DNA of 64,000 nucleotides from Boletus sp. NGJ (lineage: Eukaryota; Basidiomycota; Agaricomycetes; Boletales; Boletaceae): positions 124,001-188,000 of the forward strand of contig JAGTXK010000275.1 in NCBI GenBank assembly GCA_019096195.1, given 5' to 3'. This document shows positions 14,301-26,342 of this stretch, piece by piece. The notes under the pieces were generated by a model that saw nothing but the letters and a program-made list of their open reading frames with translations, was not told the DNA's origin and did no database searches. The first letter of the stretch is position 1. Each line of letters opens with the position of its first letter. The position numbers and the translations under genes were made by a program.

Positions 14301-17081
14301 GATATATCTTCATTTGCTCACGTGAGTTTGTACGATAAGCCTGGCGGATTCAACTCTGATCTTTATTAGGCGCTTGCTCCGGAAACGGCTATGGGCGACA
14401 CGGTTCCTCTGGTTTTACCAGAGATCTTACTGCTTGCAGAGGATTCCAAACCAGATGCCCCTTCGATCCTTGCTAATAGTTTGTGGTACAAGTATCGAAC
14501 ATCGTTGGATTGGGGTTGGAAGGTTTGGGACAACACCGTGGCTTCGCTGCGTCAAGTGCCACTCATGACGGATGATGTTCTCAAACGGCACATGATTGCA
14601 CTGCAATATGCGCAGTTCCTCTTGCACGTCGACCAGCACCTCCCTTCGGGCATTGACGAACAAGTACTCCGTTGGTTCCTCGGCACTGGAAAAGGCGAAA
14701 TATTGGCGCTCACAGTCGATGCGTGGGATGTATGCACCGTGGTATTACTTTTCTTGTGCGCCCACGGGGCGCTCCCATCCACGACTATCCTCCGAGGTCT
14801 TGTCTACCCCGCATGGACACAACTAGCAAAGATCATGTCTGAACATGCTCAATCACTGACAACTTACATCCAGTCGGCGAACGCCTTGTTCGACTGTTTG
14901 ATTCTGAGAGCAGAGCCTCAGATATCGTCTACACTTGGGAATACCCTTTTAGACGTCCACCGATTTTATACCCGTCGACAAGACGCGTTTAGCGAGCTGC
15001 ACTTTAGCTTCCTTGCTGCCGAGATGCCTACCCTCGTGTCTATCGAGCACAACGTGTTCGTTCCACAACACCTTCGAGACATGGCTAAGGACCTCCGGGT
15101 AAGAACTTGCGAGAGTCGACAGTTCCGTTTTGCTGCATACCGTGATTTGGACGTGATACGGAGGGCTTTCGAACAACCTATCCAGTCTGGATCTATTGAC
15201 GAGACGCTCTTTGAGCCGCTTGTGAATGCACTCAAGGTGATTCTGAGCGACTCGAGTGAGGGTAAGTGTTTGGTTTCTTCTTTCCGTGCCTCCATGGTTG
15301 CTGAACTATAAATGCAGGCACAGATGTGAACACGTTTTTGAATAGCGGGATCTCATCCGTGCTTAGTCCCTGGCGTCTTGCCGCCACTGCCGTTCAACTT
15401 CAGTTCGGACTACGACAGTTAGGTCGAGCCATGGCGAACGATTCGACGAAACAAGCCGCCAGCGCATCCTTGGACAAGATGACTTCTGTCCTATTTCATC
15501 ACTCGATTGCTTATGAGGAAGCGTGTTTCATCGCCGAGATGGTCAAGGAGATCGACAGTGCTGTGGCTGAAAAGGTTTATTTGTTCACTATACTTGATGA
15601 ACCACTCACTCATCGATTACCATTGCAGTTCGTGAATAACGGTATGGAGAGCCTTGTCGAAATTCTCGTCCGTCCATCGACTCCCCTGTCGTCTGAAAAC
15701 ATCGTAGAACATATTGATCGTGCAGGGGAGATCTTGCGTCTCCTATCGCATGTGATGGAACCCTTCCGTACGAAAGGGTCCATCTTTCAACTGGATGCCA
15801 GCTGTCAGGAACGACTGGGCAAGGGTATATGCGAGACCCTCTCCGCCGTGGAGACGATGTTTACTGCGACGGGTGGGGAAGAATCGAAACGATTGACGCA
15901 GAGCATCCTCTTTGTTGCGCGCTTGCTGCAATTTAAACTAGGATTTGGCGGAACGTGGACGACTGCTGTCCGCGAGCAGCACGAGATGCTGTCGTCGACA
16001 CTTTTCCGCTTGGCTCTGGTATGTGTACGTGCCAAGGATAATCATGAAGATGCTAAAAACATCATGTGGCAGATGCACGCGTCCGGGTCATCTATTCTTG
16101 ACTCAGTGGCGTACCCATTGCTCGTTGATACGTTGTACTTTGTAATTGATGGTATATTGCATGATCATTTACCCTATACATCTTCTGACGTGTATACCGG
16201 TAGAGCTCCACTCGCAATCCAAGTCGAGCACGTCTGACCTCTTCAAATACTACCCCAACATCTCCGAGCAAGAACTCCGGACCGACCTTCCATCTGAATA
16301 CTATCGACAACTATGTACTCTTCTTCCACACCTCCCTCCCAATGGCGTCGTTATGAATCTTGTGCATGCCCATCGTGATGCATCTGGTCACCTAGTGTGT
16401 GGTGCACCCGTCCAAAATCGACCTTGGGAATGGGTGGAGAACCTAGGGGAGCCAGCCGTGGAAGAAGACGCGCACCGATGGCGGGAAGGACCGTTCAAGA
16501 ATGCGTCTTCGCTCTCCCTTGAGCTCTTTGAAGTGTGTCGAACAGGGGAGCATATCCCCCGCACCAATCCACTCCGTGACGACGACCATGAGGACAACTA
16601 CATGCGCCTCGAGGGCGACGTACGATCGTTTGAAGGTGGGTTATCGGCGGAGAGTATCTATAGACGGGATTGGCGCGAGACGAGGCTGGAGGCGTACCGT
16701 GATGGACAAGCAGATGGTGGCGTATCGTTGACGGGCAAAGGTGATGGGTTGGACGAGGTGGGTCTGTTGCCTGTTTTTCCGGCGCAGAACCGCTCTGGTT
16801 CGACGGGAGCGGGATCGAGAAGAGCGTCGCCTGCGTCATCGGTCAAATCGAGGGGATCCGCTCATGGGACCGTGTCGTCGGTGCGGCAGAGCCCAGGTTC
16901 GACGAATAAGACGACGGCGAGCGATGTGACGGAAGAAGGGAGCACGAGTATGAGATCTGGTGCTAGACACAAGAGAAAAGCAAATTCGGACGACGAAGTC
17001 GAGATCGTCGAGGGGCCGTTGCCCACTAAGGCGGCTGCCAAGAAGGCAAAAAGTGCCAAGGCACTGGGGAAGAGACGGTAG
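11332..17081 (+). CDS. MED12: Mediator complex subunit 12 (Srb8), CDK8 kinase module
   Basis: This is the longest plus-strand gene, about 17 exons and roughly 1640 residues. The N-terminal Med12 domain is plain: IYDSRPPAW, then VTLNEAKRQAWFADLAN, LHKLGKSVPHGAKG and NNVAIPRAVWFLRV, which are hallmark blocks of fungal MED12. The long middle (exon 14370-15261 and neighbours) is helical, and the last 250 residues are charged, ending in a Lys/Ala-rich basic tail. MED12 links CDK8/cyclin C to Mediator in the nucleus and represses or tunes transcription. Clear splice points include 11780-11831, 12052-12108, 12315-12354, 12981-13032, 14322-14369, 15262-15317 and 16152-16203. The first intron (11429-11486) needs a GC donor (GGCAAGT) to join SADVG to YLGFHPP. 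The second (about 11585-11633) also seems to use GC, less certainly; the junction near 13665-13719 has two possible solutions. Confidence 0.93.
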
Positions 17082-17949
17082 TAGCTGAGATCACTTGCCC
17101 ATGCACCGTCATTTGTCATTGCGTGATGTCGTTCAACGACCTTCTTGTTAACATTCCCATTTTGTTGTATCTTGCTACGTGTTGTATCATCCCGCCGCCG
17201 TACAGTTTATGTTGCATAACTTTGTTGTAGTCAACGTGCGTCCTCGAGATTCGATTCCGAATTTCCGTCAGCGTTCCCTCCGATACTTGTGAGTCTTTCA
17301 TATCTTGTAGCATCTTGTCGGTACCTAGTTTATTCCCGTCTACTAGAGGTTAGCATCTTCAAAAATTTCAATCCGCAGTCCTACCATCTCATTGACGACA
17401 CGGCCAGTGGGCAGTTTCAAAAAAAAAAAAAACGTTCGACATGCAGACGGCGAGGCACATGATCGTGAACTAGATGACGAGATATTTTTTGATTAGACAG
17501 AGGAGGTGTAACTATCTCGAGCTCCGAGTCTTTTTCCTTCTTTGAACACGCATCGCGAAAAACGAGGTCAACGAAACAAGAAATAAGCGTTGGGGTCTCC
17601 AAAAAAAAAAGCTGGCTATATCGTATGCACACAAGTTTATTTAAGGTATTGGTATCATGGATTTGCAGAGGGTCATCGTTAAATGTATGGGGGATAAAAA
17701 AAAGGGGGGGATACTCTTTGTTGGGATGCTTAAGTGCAAAAAAAAAGCGACGAAAACAAGAATGAGAGGCGAGAAGGAAATAATAAATCTTCTCGAAGGA
17801 AACAAGGCAAAAATGCCTTTTTTGAGGAGGAGTGAGGTGGGTTTTTTTGACAACGCAACATTCATCATACAGAAAAGCATGCTTGCAAAACAAGACAAAC
17901 ATACATACACATACACTTGGAGGCATGGGTGGCGACATCGTGCGGCTCG
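17082..17949. other. Convergent 3' flanks of MED12 and the TBC gene
   Basis: The MED12 stop (17079-17081) and the TBC gene stop (17950) face each other. The stretch is rich in A/T homopolymers and has no domain-bearing frame. A long minus-strand frame that crosses it is a read-through of the last TBC introns and is not needed once those are spliced. Confidence 0.6.
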
Positions 17950-20900
17950 TCATGCCCTCGGAAGTGATATCGCAGCGGTCTGCACGATCGACAAACCGTT
18001 TGGAGGTCGCGCTTGCGTCGTCCTCTTGAGTTGTTGTTCCATTTTGACCCGCTGTTTCCGGACGTCGTCGTCCTTGAGCTTCACGTTCGCGGCAAGCACG
18101 AGCAACTCCGTCGCTGAAGGTAGACATGCAGGAGGCGGGCGAACGAGGTGTGCCAAGGCTGCTTCCTCCGTATCCGCTTGCAGCAAAAGATGGCGCACGC
18201 AGTTGACCACGACCAGACCGACACGGAACAAGTACGGTATGCCTACGAGGGTCAACCGTCAGTCTTTGACGACATTTCAAAGAACATGCCCACCCACCGT
18301 CGTAGAGAAATATATCCCACACTCGGTGCAGGTGATCCACCGAAAGGCTTCCAACGAACAACGTAGAAAACCTGAATCATAATGAGAGACGGCACCTCGA
18401 TCCATTTTGAGGGAGAAAAAAATACTCACCACGGTCGCGTGATGCTCGCGGGGGCTATCGACAGCTGCATGTACAGTTTCTTCGTGAGCACGGGATCGAT
18501 GACTTCGAGCGCTCTGCTAAACAGAGACGCATCGATCTCGATCTGGACGGTGTTCGTCGAAAAGTAAGTACGCAAGTGCGCATCCATCATCGAAGTAAAG
18601 ACCCAAAAGGCATCCTCTTCGGGAGCGAGCAGTAACAAGTGACCAGCGATAGACGTCAGCCCTGGAAAAAGGTGAGCCTTGGCGAGTCTACGGAGAAGCA
18701 CGTATAAAACATTACCACTGCAATATTGAATGTCGGGCACCATACTCAGATACGCTTGGAGAAGCGAGACAATGGGTCCTTGCGCCGTATGAAGCTGAGG
18801 CTGGTCAGGAAAACCCTCCGCCGCATCCTTCTCGATCTGCGAAAACGCCCAAACGGGGGGTCTCTTCCCCAACTTGGAATACACCCCAGGTAACGCCCGC
18901 GCCTTGCTGTCCGTGAGATGGCACCAGACGAGGTAACGAACCGAGGAAGGCACCCCTTCTTGCAGCAATTTTCTCACCTTTTTGTTCTTGCGGGCTTGCG
19001 ACGGAGGAACGGTGGGGAACAACGCCATCCATTTCAATTCGCGTTGCCGATGTGCATCAATAGACTCGGCATATTCCGTGGGGGCAGGGGCAGTAGGGAC
19101 CAGCGGCGACCTTGGCGCACTGGAATGCATCGAAGCCGCGTCGCCCATAATAGGAGACGTGTCAGGCTTGGCTGTGTCGACATCGCGACTGGTTAACGTC
19201 GATTCCTGACTCGTCCGACCCGTCACCTGGGGGATAGAAGGCTTGACAAGCTCAAAGTCCATGTCTTGTACCTGAACCGTCTCGTTTTCCCCACTCCCTG
19301 GGAACGATACCACACTGACAGCGTCGTCCACCTTGGACCGTATGCTCGCCTTCATTCGAAGCGCTGGGAGACTGAGTTTAGTCCTGAGGGTGAGCTCGTG
19401 CGTGAGTGGCGAATGGCGTGTGCTTTGGGAGGCTGCCTCAGGGATCGGAGGAGGGGAGGCCAACGAACGTGAGTCGCTCGAGTCAGAGCTTTGTCGCGGT
19501 GGTCCCTCGACTGAACCGTTTCGAGGAGGCGCATCCGACGATCCCTGCCGCCCTGGCATCGTCGGGCGTGGTGACGTTGCGTTACGAGGGTCCGACGAAG
19601 ACAACGATGTTCTGCGCGTCACCCCCGAGGGTCCCAATACAGGCGACACGTCCTTGTCCCTATCTGAGCTGTTCGCAAAGGGGGAGCTCACAACCGGGCT
19701 AGCGAGTAGTCCATTCGCATTTGCGACCTGCGTTGCATCGACAAACTGCGGAGAGTACGTACGAGGATCTTGCGTGAACGGACTCGGGGGTACTTTGATT
19801 GGCGTGCTTAGACCGGGTGATTGTATGACAGGGTTGCCGTCCAGCCCGCAAACGTTGTTGTTGCTATGCAGAACAAGCGGAGACGGAGGGTGTCGAGGCA
19901 ACAGCGCAGGTGGGAGTGACCCTTTGCGTGGTAGGGCAGTGACACTGGCAACACCCTGCACCTTCATCACAGGCTCTTCCCGACTGAACGAACCAATTCG
20001 TCATGAGTATTCACGAAACCAATCACGCATACGATGGAGTAGACTGACCTTTTTCTCCCTTGCGGCGTAGGGGCAAGGACATGGGCACCAAACGAAGAGA
20101 ACGACCTCGACCGCGGACGAGCGGCGCCAACCTGGGGTACGAATCCCTCTCTAGGGATCGGTAAAGGTGGCGACGACGGACCCGCATCGATTCCTTGGGG
20201 ACCACCCACGCTCGTCACAGCCTTCGCTGACCGTATTGGTAGTCGCAGCATAGTCGAGTCCCCAGCACCTGAATCGCCCCCCTTCGGAGGCACAACATCA
20301 CCGCCACCTCTACGTGCAGGCGCAGAAACAGTGGCCGCTCTCGTAGGCGTCATATTTGCCGGATATGGTATCCCCATGCCACCTCCCACTTTCATGTGTG
20401 GATTCACTGGTGCCGTAGGCAGTGGTGGAAACGGGTCTAGCGAAAACAGGATCGGCACGGGGCCCATGCTTAAGTTCAAATCGGGCTGGCATCGCGCGAA
20501 CAGCGTCATCACTGGTCTCCTCGCCGGGCCTTGAGATGTCGCAATCGACACGCTGCGAAGTTGGTGAAGGATGTGTGTGGAAAAATACGTCGTGCCGGGC
20601 GGTATGGACGGGTGCGTTATGCTCTCCGCGACAGGTCCTGAAGGCACCGGATAAGCGTACGTTTGGGGAGCCGTTCGTCCGTACATGGGCCCTTGTGATT
20701 GATAGACTGGTTTGGGCGCGTTCGGGTGCGGAAGAAATAGGGACGTCCGAGCAAAGGGATGAGGTGACAGGCTGGATTGGGGACGCGGTCTTAAAAAAGG
20801 GCTCTTCTCTGCGTCTCCCAGTTGTTCTGCTGCAGGTGCTGGGTCCGTGGTGACCGTCGTCTGAGCCACGCTAGAAGTCTGCACGGACGGTGTAGGCAAG

Positions 20901-23900
20901 GGAGATGCTACCTCAGTCGCCAAAGTGGAATTGTTGATAGTAATATTGATGCCGGTTATATCTTCGTCGTCCACGACGATCGCACGCGACCCTGGTTTCT
21001 CTCTCGATAAAGAATCGGGGGCAGGCGCAGATACAAGAAGGGATGGTGCAGTGACAGACGACGGAGCACGTTCAGCCTCCATCCTTGCCCTCAACGCAGA
21101 CGCCATTCCTCCACCATCAACCGGCGACTTGGGCGGTCCCTCAGCAGACGACACCGTCGACTTGCCCGATTTGTTGCTATACCTCCGCCAATGATCTTGA
21201 TCCGATCCATCCTCATTGTCCGTAAACCTCGACGAATGCGGTGATCCAAACGTCGCATGCAATAGCGGCGAGAGCGCCGTGTTCGTGTTGACAGACGTAA
21301 GTTGTCTTCTCACATCGAATTCCTGACCTTGAGAAGCATCTTCCTCCGTCATATCGACCAGCTCGATGTTCAATCCAATCTCCCCAGTATCTTCCTCCGT
21401 GGACCCTTGCTCTACTTGCAACACTCTCTCCCCGTGATCATCATCACCTTGCATATACCCATCATGAACGATCCTCAGGCGCGATTCCGTCCGCACAGGA
21501 ACATGCGCCGGGACAGCTGGGAACTGGGCAGCCAGCGGCAACATGTTTGTCGCGTGGGTCGATTCGTCCGATGCCGACCGTGTCAACGAAGATCGCGAGA
21601 GCGGCATCGAGGCAGACATGGTACTCTCGAGGCTAGGCCTTGGATAACCACCCGACGCATCGCTGCCAATGCTCGGTCGAGGCGCATCAAAGCTCGGTCG
21701 ATTGGGTGGAACCGGCATGGGAGGTGCGTTCGCGCGTGCTTTGGATGACGCCTTGGAGGCGCCAGAAGCTTTGGACATGACAGAGACGCGCTTCGAGGAA
21801 ACGGAGAACCGCTTGGATGCGAGAGAGTGACGCGAGTACCGATAGTCATCGTAGATGTCGTCCCAGTAAGCACCGTCGTCTTCGTCTTCGTCTTCATCTC
21901 CCCCCTCACTTCCGCTTCTGTCTTCTTCTCCGGTTCGACGGTATCCATTCGGGTCCTGAGCCTTTATAGGTAATGTCGGCGTATAGCGCGTCCATGCCAT
22001 AGCCGTGGTGCCGCCGTGGTCACCAGAAATACCAGAGGCGTTGCCATTGACACCCTTTCCCACATCGCTCGCGCTCGACTCGCTGTCGTTGTTACCATGC
22101 ATCTTCTTTGTCTGTCCCCCATCACACTCATGGGTTTCATCTTCGTCGTCCTCACCACCCAACGCACCCATCAACGACAACCCAATCCCCACTTCCCCAT
22201 CAGAATGTGCATCCTCCTCCTCCCCCTTCTTATTCCCGCTCATTCTTGCCCCTCTCTCATCCTCCCTCTCACCTAACCGAAGTACATGCTCCTCGTCCTC
22301 CAAAGGATCCCCATCCCCATCCGCCAAATCCGCCGAATCGTCAAACCGTCGACGGAACTCATCGAGCGTCGACAAACACGTTGTGTCTTCTATCTCGTTC
22401 CATGGCCCGTCCCCAACCCCATCTCCATCGTGCCGCCCATTACGGTTATCGGCATACAACGTCCCCGACGCCGACGACGGTAACGACGACGAGGGTGCTG
22501 CTAATGGGGACGTTTGCCCACTCGCAACGGTTACTATCGCGGGAGGAGCACCGGGGGTAGGAAGCGCCATCACAGGGAACGCAGGCGGAGGCAACGATGC
22601 CTCCGGCAGAGGCGGTAGCGGCAAACTCGGTGGCGGTGAAAGAGGTGCACTGTGGGGTTGACCTGCACCGTAGGGAGACGAAGACACAGGTAGCGTGCGC
22701 ACTGCAAGCACATTATTATCGTTTAGATTAGGATTCGGGCCCACGGGTGGACTTGTTAAGGAGGGGGACGGGAGTGAACCGTACGGGCTCGTAAAAGACG
22801 AAGACGGATTCGGGGTGTTAGAGCGTGATCCAGACGGAAACGTGTACTGAGCATTAGGTCCGTGCGCGAACGCTGGTGAACGAAACCCAGGCGACAGAGA
22901 ACCTGAGCATGTGATAAGCGATGACGGAAGATTACGAGATGAAATAAAGGACAGACCTGGAAGACCAGGGGAGCGCTGCCCAGGCGCCAGCGAACCTGGT
23001 AAACCAGGTGGCAGAAACCCAGGCGAGGCGAGAGACGAAGAAATTGGTGGCCGCGGCGAGAGAGACCCGGATTTTCCAGGGGATAGCGGGCTGGGCAATG
23101 CAGGGGATATGGTTGTAGACCGTGGGTTTTCTCCAGACGTTGCGGGAGGCACAGGAAGTGGTGATGACGGAGGGAGACCAGGTGATGGTGTCAGTCTGGG
23201 TGACTTGCTCACTCGTAAGGGCGCAACTGCAGGGGAAGCCGTGCCATTTCTATTAGTACCTATTCCCAAGGGCGGCGGCGCGAGTACAAAGCCGGTCTGC
23301 GTCTCCGTACGGATGCCGAACTTGCTCAGGTCGAATTGCTTAGCCTCTAGCTCTGAGATTGACCCGACGGATCCAAATGAACTAGTGACGGAATCGGGAC
23401 TAATCGTCGAAGTCGAGGCAAAGGATGTACCCGACGTCGAGGTAGATGCCGATATTGATGTCGAGGTCGATACCGAAGGTGAAGGCATCGTATTCGACGT
23501 CATTGTGTCGGACATCGGACCTGATACAGATACCAGCCTCTGTGAATCCGAGGCTCCGTTTGCTTGCTTGACATCGACGTGCTCAGGCTCCCCAGAGACA
23601 TCCCTCTCGGTTTCGCCTGAACTGATGGAGTATATTGACCCATTTCTGGATTTCGTCCTCTCAGAAGCAGCGTCTGCACTCGAGTAAACGGACGTAGCAG
23701 TCGACGCTTCCGAATAAACTGATGCCGACCCCACCGAATAAACGGAAGCGCCCGATACTGAAGTAATCATCTGTGGGGGTTTGGCATGCCCGGATTTAGT
23801 GCTGGAGGCACGAACATCTTTGGGTGAAGTGCCGACCACGGTGATATCGCGAGAGTCGGGAGTAGCGGTTGCGGACTGATCCTCTGAATAGCGCGAATAA

Positions 23901-24794
23901 GAAGTTGAATAGGACTGCATCTGTGCATGCGACTTGGGATAAGAGGGTGAGGGTGTCTGCTTTGCCCTAGATCCTGGCCTCGAATTAGATGGTGATTCCG
24001 AGGCGTGCCGTGACCTTTCTTCAAGGAGTTCTGTTCTTGAACCCCTTCCCTCGACCAAAGAGATAGACATCCTGCTCTCGGGCCCGCCTGCGCCGACGGT
24101 GACGCTGCCTCTCTTTGCCATGACGGGCTTCTTCAACTTGCCATGAAACCGCACATCTTTCCCAGAAAATCGCCCAACGACGCCTTCGCAATGGCCCTAG
24201 TTTTCAACGTATAGCATTAGCGCTGATTGAAAGGGGAGCTCGAAAGTAGCAAGTGGGAATGGACATCAGAAGCAGAGCAAGCCGCCAGTGGGTAAAAGGT
24301 TAAATATACAACTCACAAGATAAACCCCGGGTTCGGGCAATTGCATCAACACTGTAATCTGGTCGTCCTGCAGAATAGCGTCACGTCAGTACCGCGCGAA
24401 CGAATTTCGATGCCATGCGTTCTGCAGGAAAGTCATCCAACATAGTCGGGAATACATTCCTCAAACCCTCGCTTGGTGTGCGTGACCCTCGACACACCCT
24501 CAGCTCCGCAACAACTGCTGGGACACAGACGAGCGGCCTCGCATGACCATCCCATCAGGCACACGACCAAGACCATCCCACCATCATTCCGGGACTATCC
24601 ATGATCTACGTCGAGTTTAACGTCGATCACAGTACTCGCTGCTCGACATAGGGACACGAGTGAACTGGACTTGCCTTCAAAAACATCAAGTCTTCCCCCA
24701 TCTCTTGGGCGATGCAATCCACAATCGCGGTGCATCTGCCAATCCCACCCTTTGCTGCGAATCGAGTCCACCGCGCGAGTTCGTGAGCGTCCAT
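17950..24794 (-). CDS. SH3 plus TBC domain protein (RabGAP-like), 2061 residues
   Basis: Seven exons read in one frame: 24794-24675, 24368-24318, 24196-20049, 19983-18716, 18661-18430, 18371-18298 and 18242-17950. An SH3 domain spans roughly residues 10-75 (GRCTAIVDCIAQ..EDLMFLKDDQITVL..GVYLGHCEGVVGRF, then LKKPVM), crossing the first two introns. About 1650 Ser/Pro-rich, probably disordered residues follow. A TBC domain lies at about 1775-1980 (GVPSSVRYLVWCHL; FVGSLSVDHLHRVWDIFLYDG), then a coiled tail. TBC proteins normally speed GTP hydrolysis by Rab GTPases. Here the arginine-finger position of IxxDxxR reads IEKDAAE and the glutamine finger of YCQG reads YCSG, so GAP activity is doubtful. 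The first intron uses a GC donor (AAGGCAAGT), and its length of 306 nt is unusual here. The 54-nt intron at 18662-18715 is in frame and stop-free. Confidence 0.85.
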
Positions 24795-26342
24795 CCCAAA
24801 CTGGAGAGAGCTTGTGCGTGACGGATGAAGTGGGGTATTCTGAATGCCAGGAGAGAATGGTGACGGGTGAGCGTAAAAAGCCTTGCGGAAGTGAGTCGAC
24901 GATCGACGATACAAAAGGTTGCGCGACGATGTTCTCCTAGATGGTGAACGAAAATCGGATGGCTTGTGGCGTCGCGACGACAGGCTCAGAGGATTCGACG
25001 AGTGACGAATTCGTGACCTGTTCTACACCACCCGGGCGCGATGGCAACAAGAATTAGTGGGTGTTGCTGCGGAGGGCAATAATGAATGAAACGGAGCGCG
25101 GGGAATGTTAATGAAGAATGACAGGGCATGCACGACGCGCGGTGATGTTCGTTGCAAGTGTGCGCTCCCTCGTCCGGCGGTGCTTGAAGAACCGTAGACG
25201 GGATGAAAAACGCCGTGTCCTGCTCTGAAAATTGCCAAGTCACACACCCAGAGAGAAAAAAAAAAAAAAAATGGAAGCGAAGGGCCATAGCCAGGCCGTT
25301 GAAGGGTCGAGGCACATGGGCGAGGGCGGGAAATGGAACAAAAGTACTCACCTCGGCACTGATACTACCGAGTCAATAGATATTTTTGATTGATAGGCCG
25401 GAGAACGAATTATTAAAACCTTGATAGACTGAACAAGTGTCGAACGGAACTGAACAAGACAGAACGGAACCCGTTCGAATGACTGACAGCGACACCTGCG
25501 AGCGCCAGTGGCACCGCTAAAGAGCCACTAAAACCACCAGAACTTTTTCCTATGCCGCCGCCTCGGCACTGTCCCTGCACTGACCACGTGCAAGTTCAAC
25601 GCTGCCAGTCACTCACACTCTAACTTCTTCTTCCTCTTCTTCTGCTTCTTTTTCTTCTTCAAGATGTGGGCGTACCGAGCACCGGAAACGCAGACTCGGC
25701 GATCGACATGAAACTGATATCTTGCTCATGTTTCATCTCCCAATTTCGGCGAATGCGGGGGATCATCACCCTGGCATCCTGTGGAGGCTCAGGCTGGAGA
25801 TGGGGACACCCACGCTCGCTGGCGCGTGTAACAAAAGGCAGAAAGTTTGTGCTTCTACAATCCTGGCCCACCGTGATCGCAAAGGCAGCGTGTACAGCAC
25901 AGTTGGTCACGATGACAGAGCAACGTTGGGCGCTTGCGGGTCTCATTTCCGACCAAAATCCCTGCTGATATCTCATAATGCATGGCCTCAATCTGGTGAG
26001 ACTACACTGCCCTGGTTCTCATCGCTATCGACGGCGAAGCGGGAGATAGCCGAAATCAAACTGTTGACTGAAGCAACATACCCAGCTCATGCCAACATGC
26101 AATGTAAATATTGAAAGATCCATATATAAAATACACTGGACCGCTTGTAATCGCCGAATCCTTGATCATGCTCAACGTACGTGCAAAACGGGGAGGGGGG
26201 GATGATAAACCGAAAAATTGCAAGAGTGACGAACCTTTTTGTGTCATAACAGTCAAAAGAAAAAGAAAAGAAAGAGAAGAGGTATAATATGAAGACAGAC
26301 TTTGAGAATCATTTGCTTCGTTGTCCGATTCATCCACTGGCT
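24795..26342. promoter_or_regulatory. Intergenic region between TBC start and RING-ligase stop
   Basis: The first several hundred bases (minus strand) should hold the TBC promoter and 5' UTR. A run of about 14 A lies near 25256-25270, and a CT-rich tract at 25620-25660. Short frames at 25660-26110 on both strands show no domain and no convincing splice chain. No gene is called. Confidence 0.5.

Noticed and set aside
17417-18361. Minus-strand open frame of 314 codons at the end of the TBC gene
   Set aside because: It is read-through of an intron; splicing at 18297/18243 gives the expected TBC end and a shorter last exon.
21302-23687. Several plus-strand frames of 140-260 codons opposite the TBC gene
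   Set aside because: They are shadows of the Ser/Pro-rich disordered region; no domain and no splice logic.
25666-26114. Overlapping plus and minus frames of 100-130 codons
   Set aside because: Both strands are equally open and neither has a recognisable start context, domain or splice chain.
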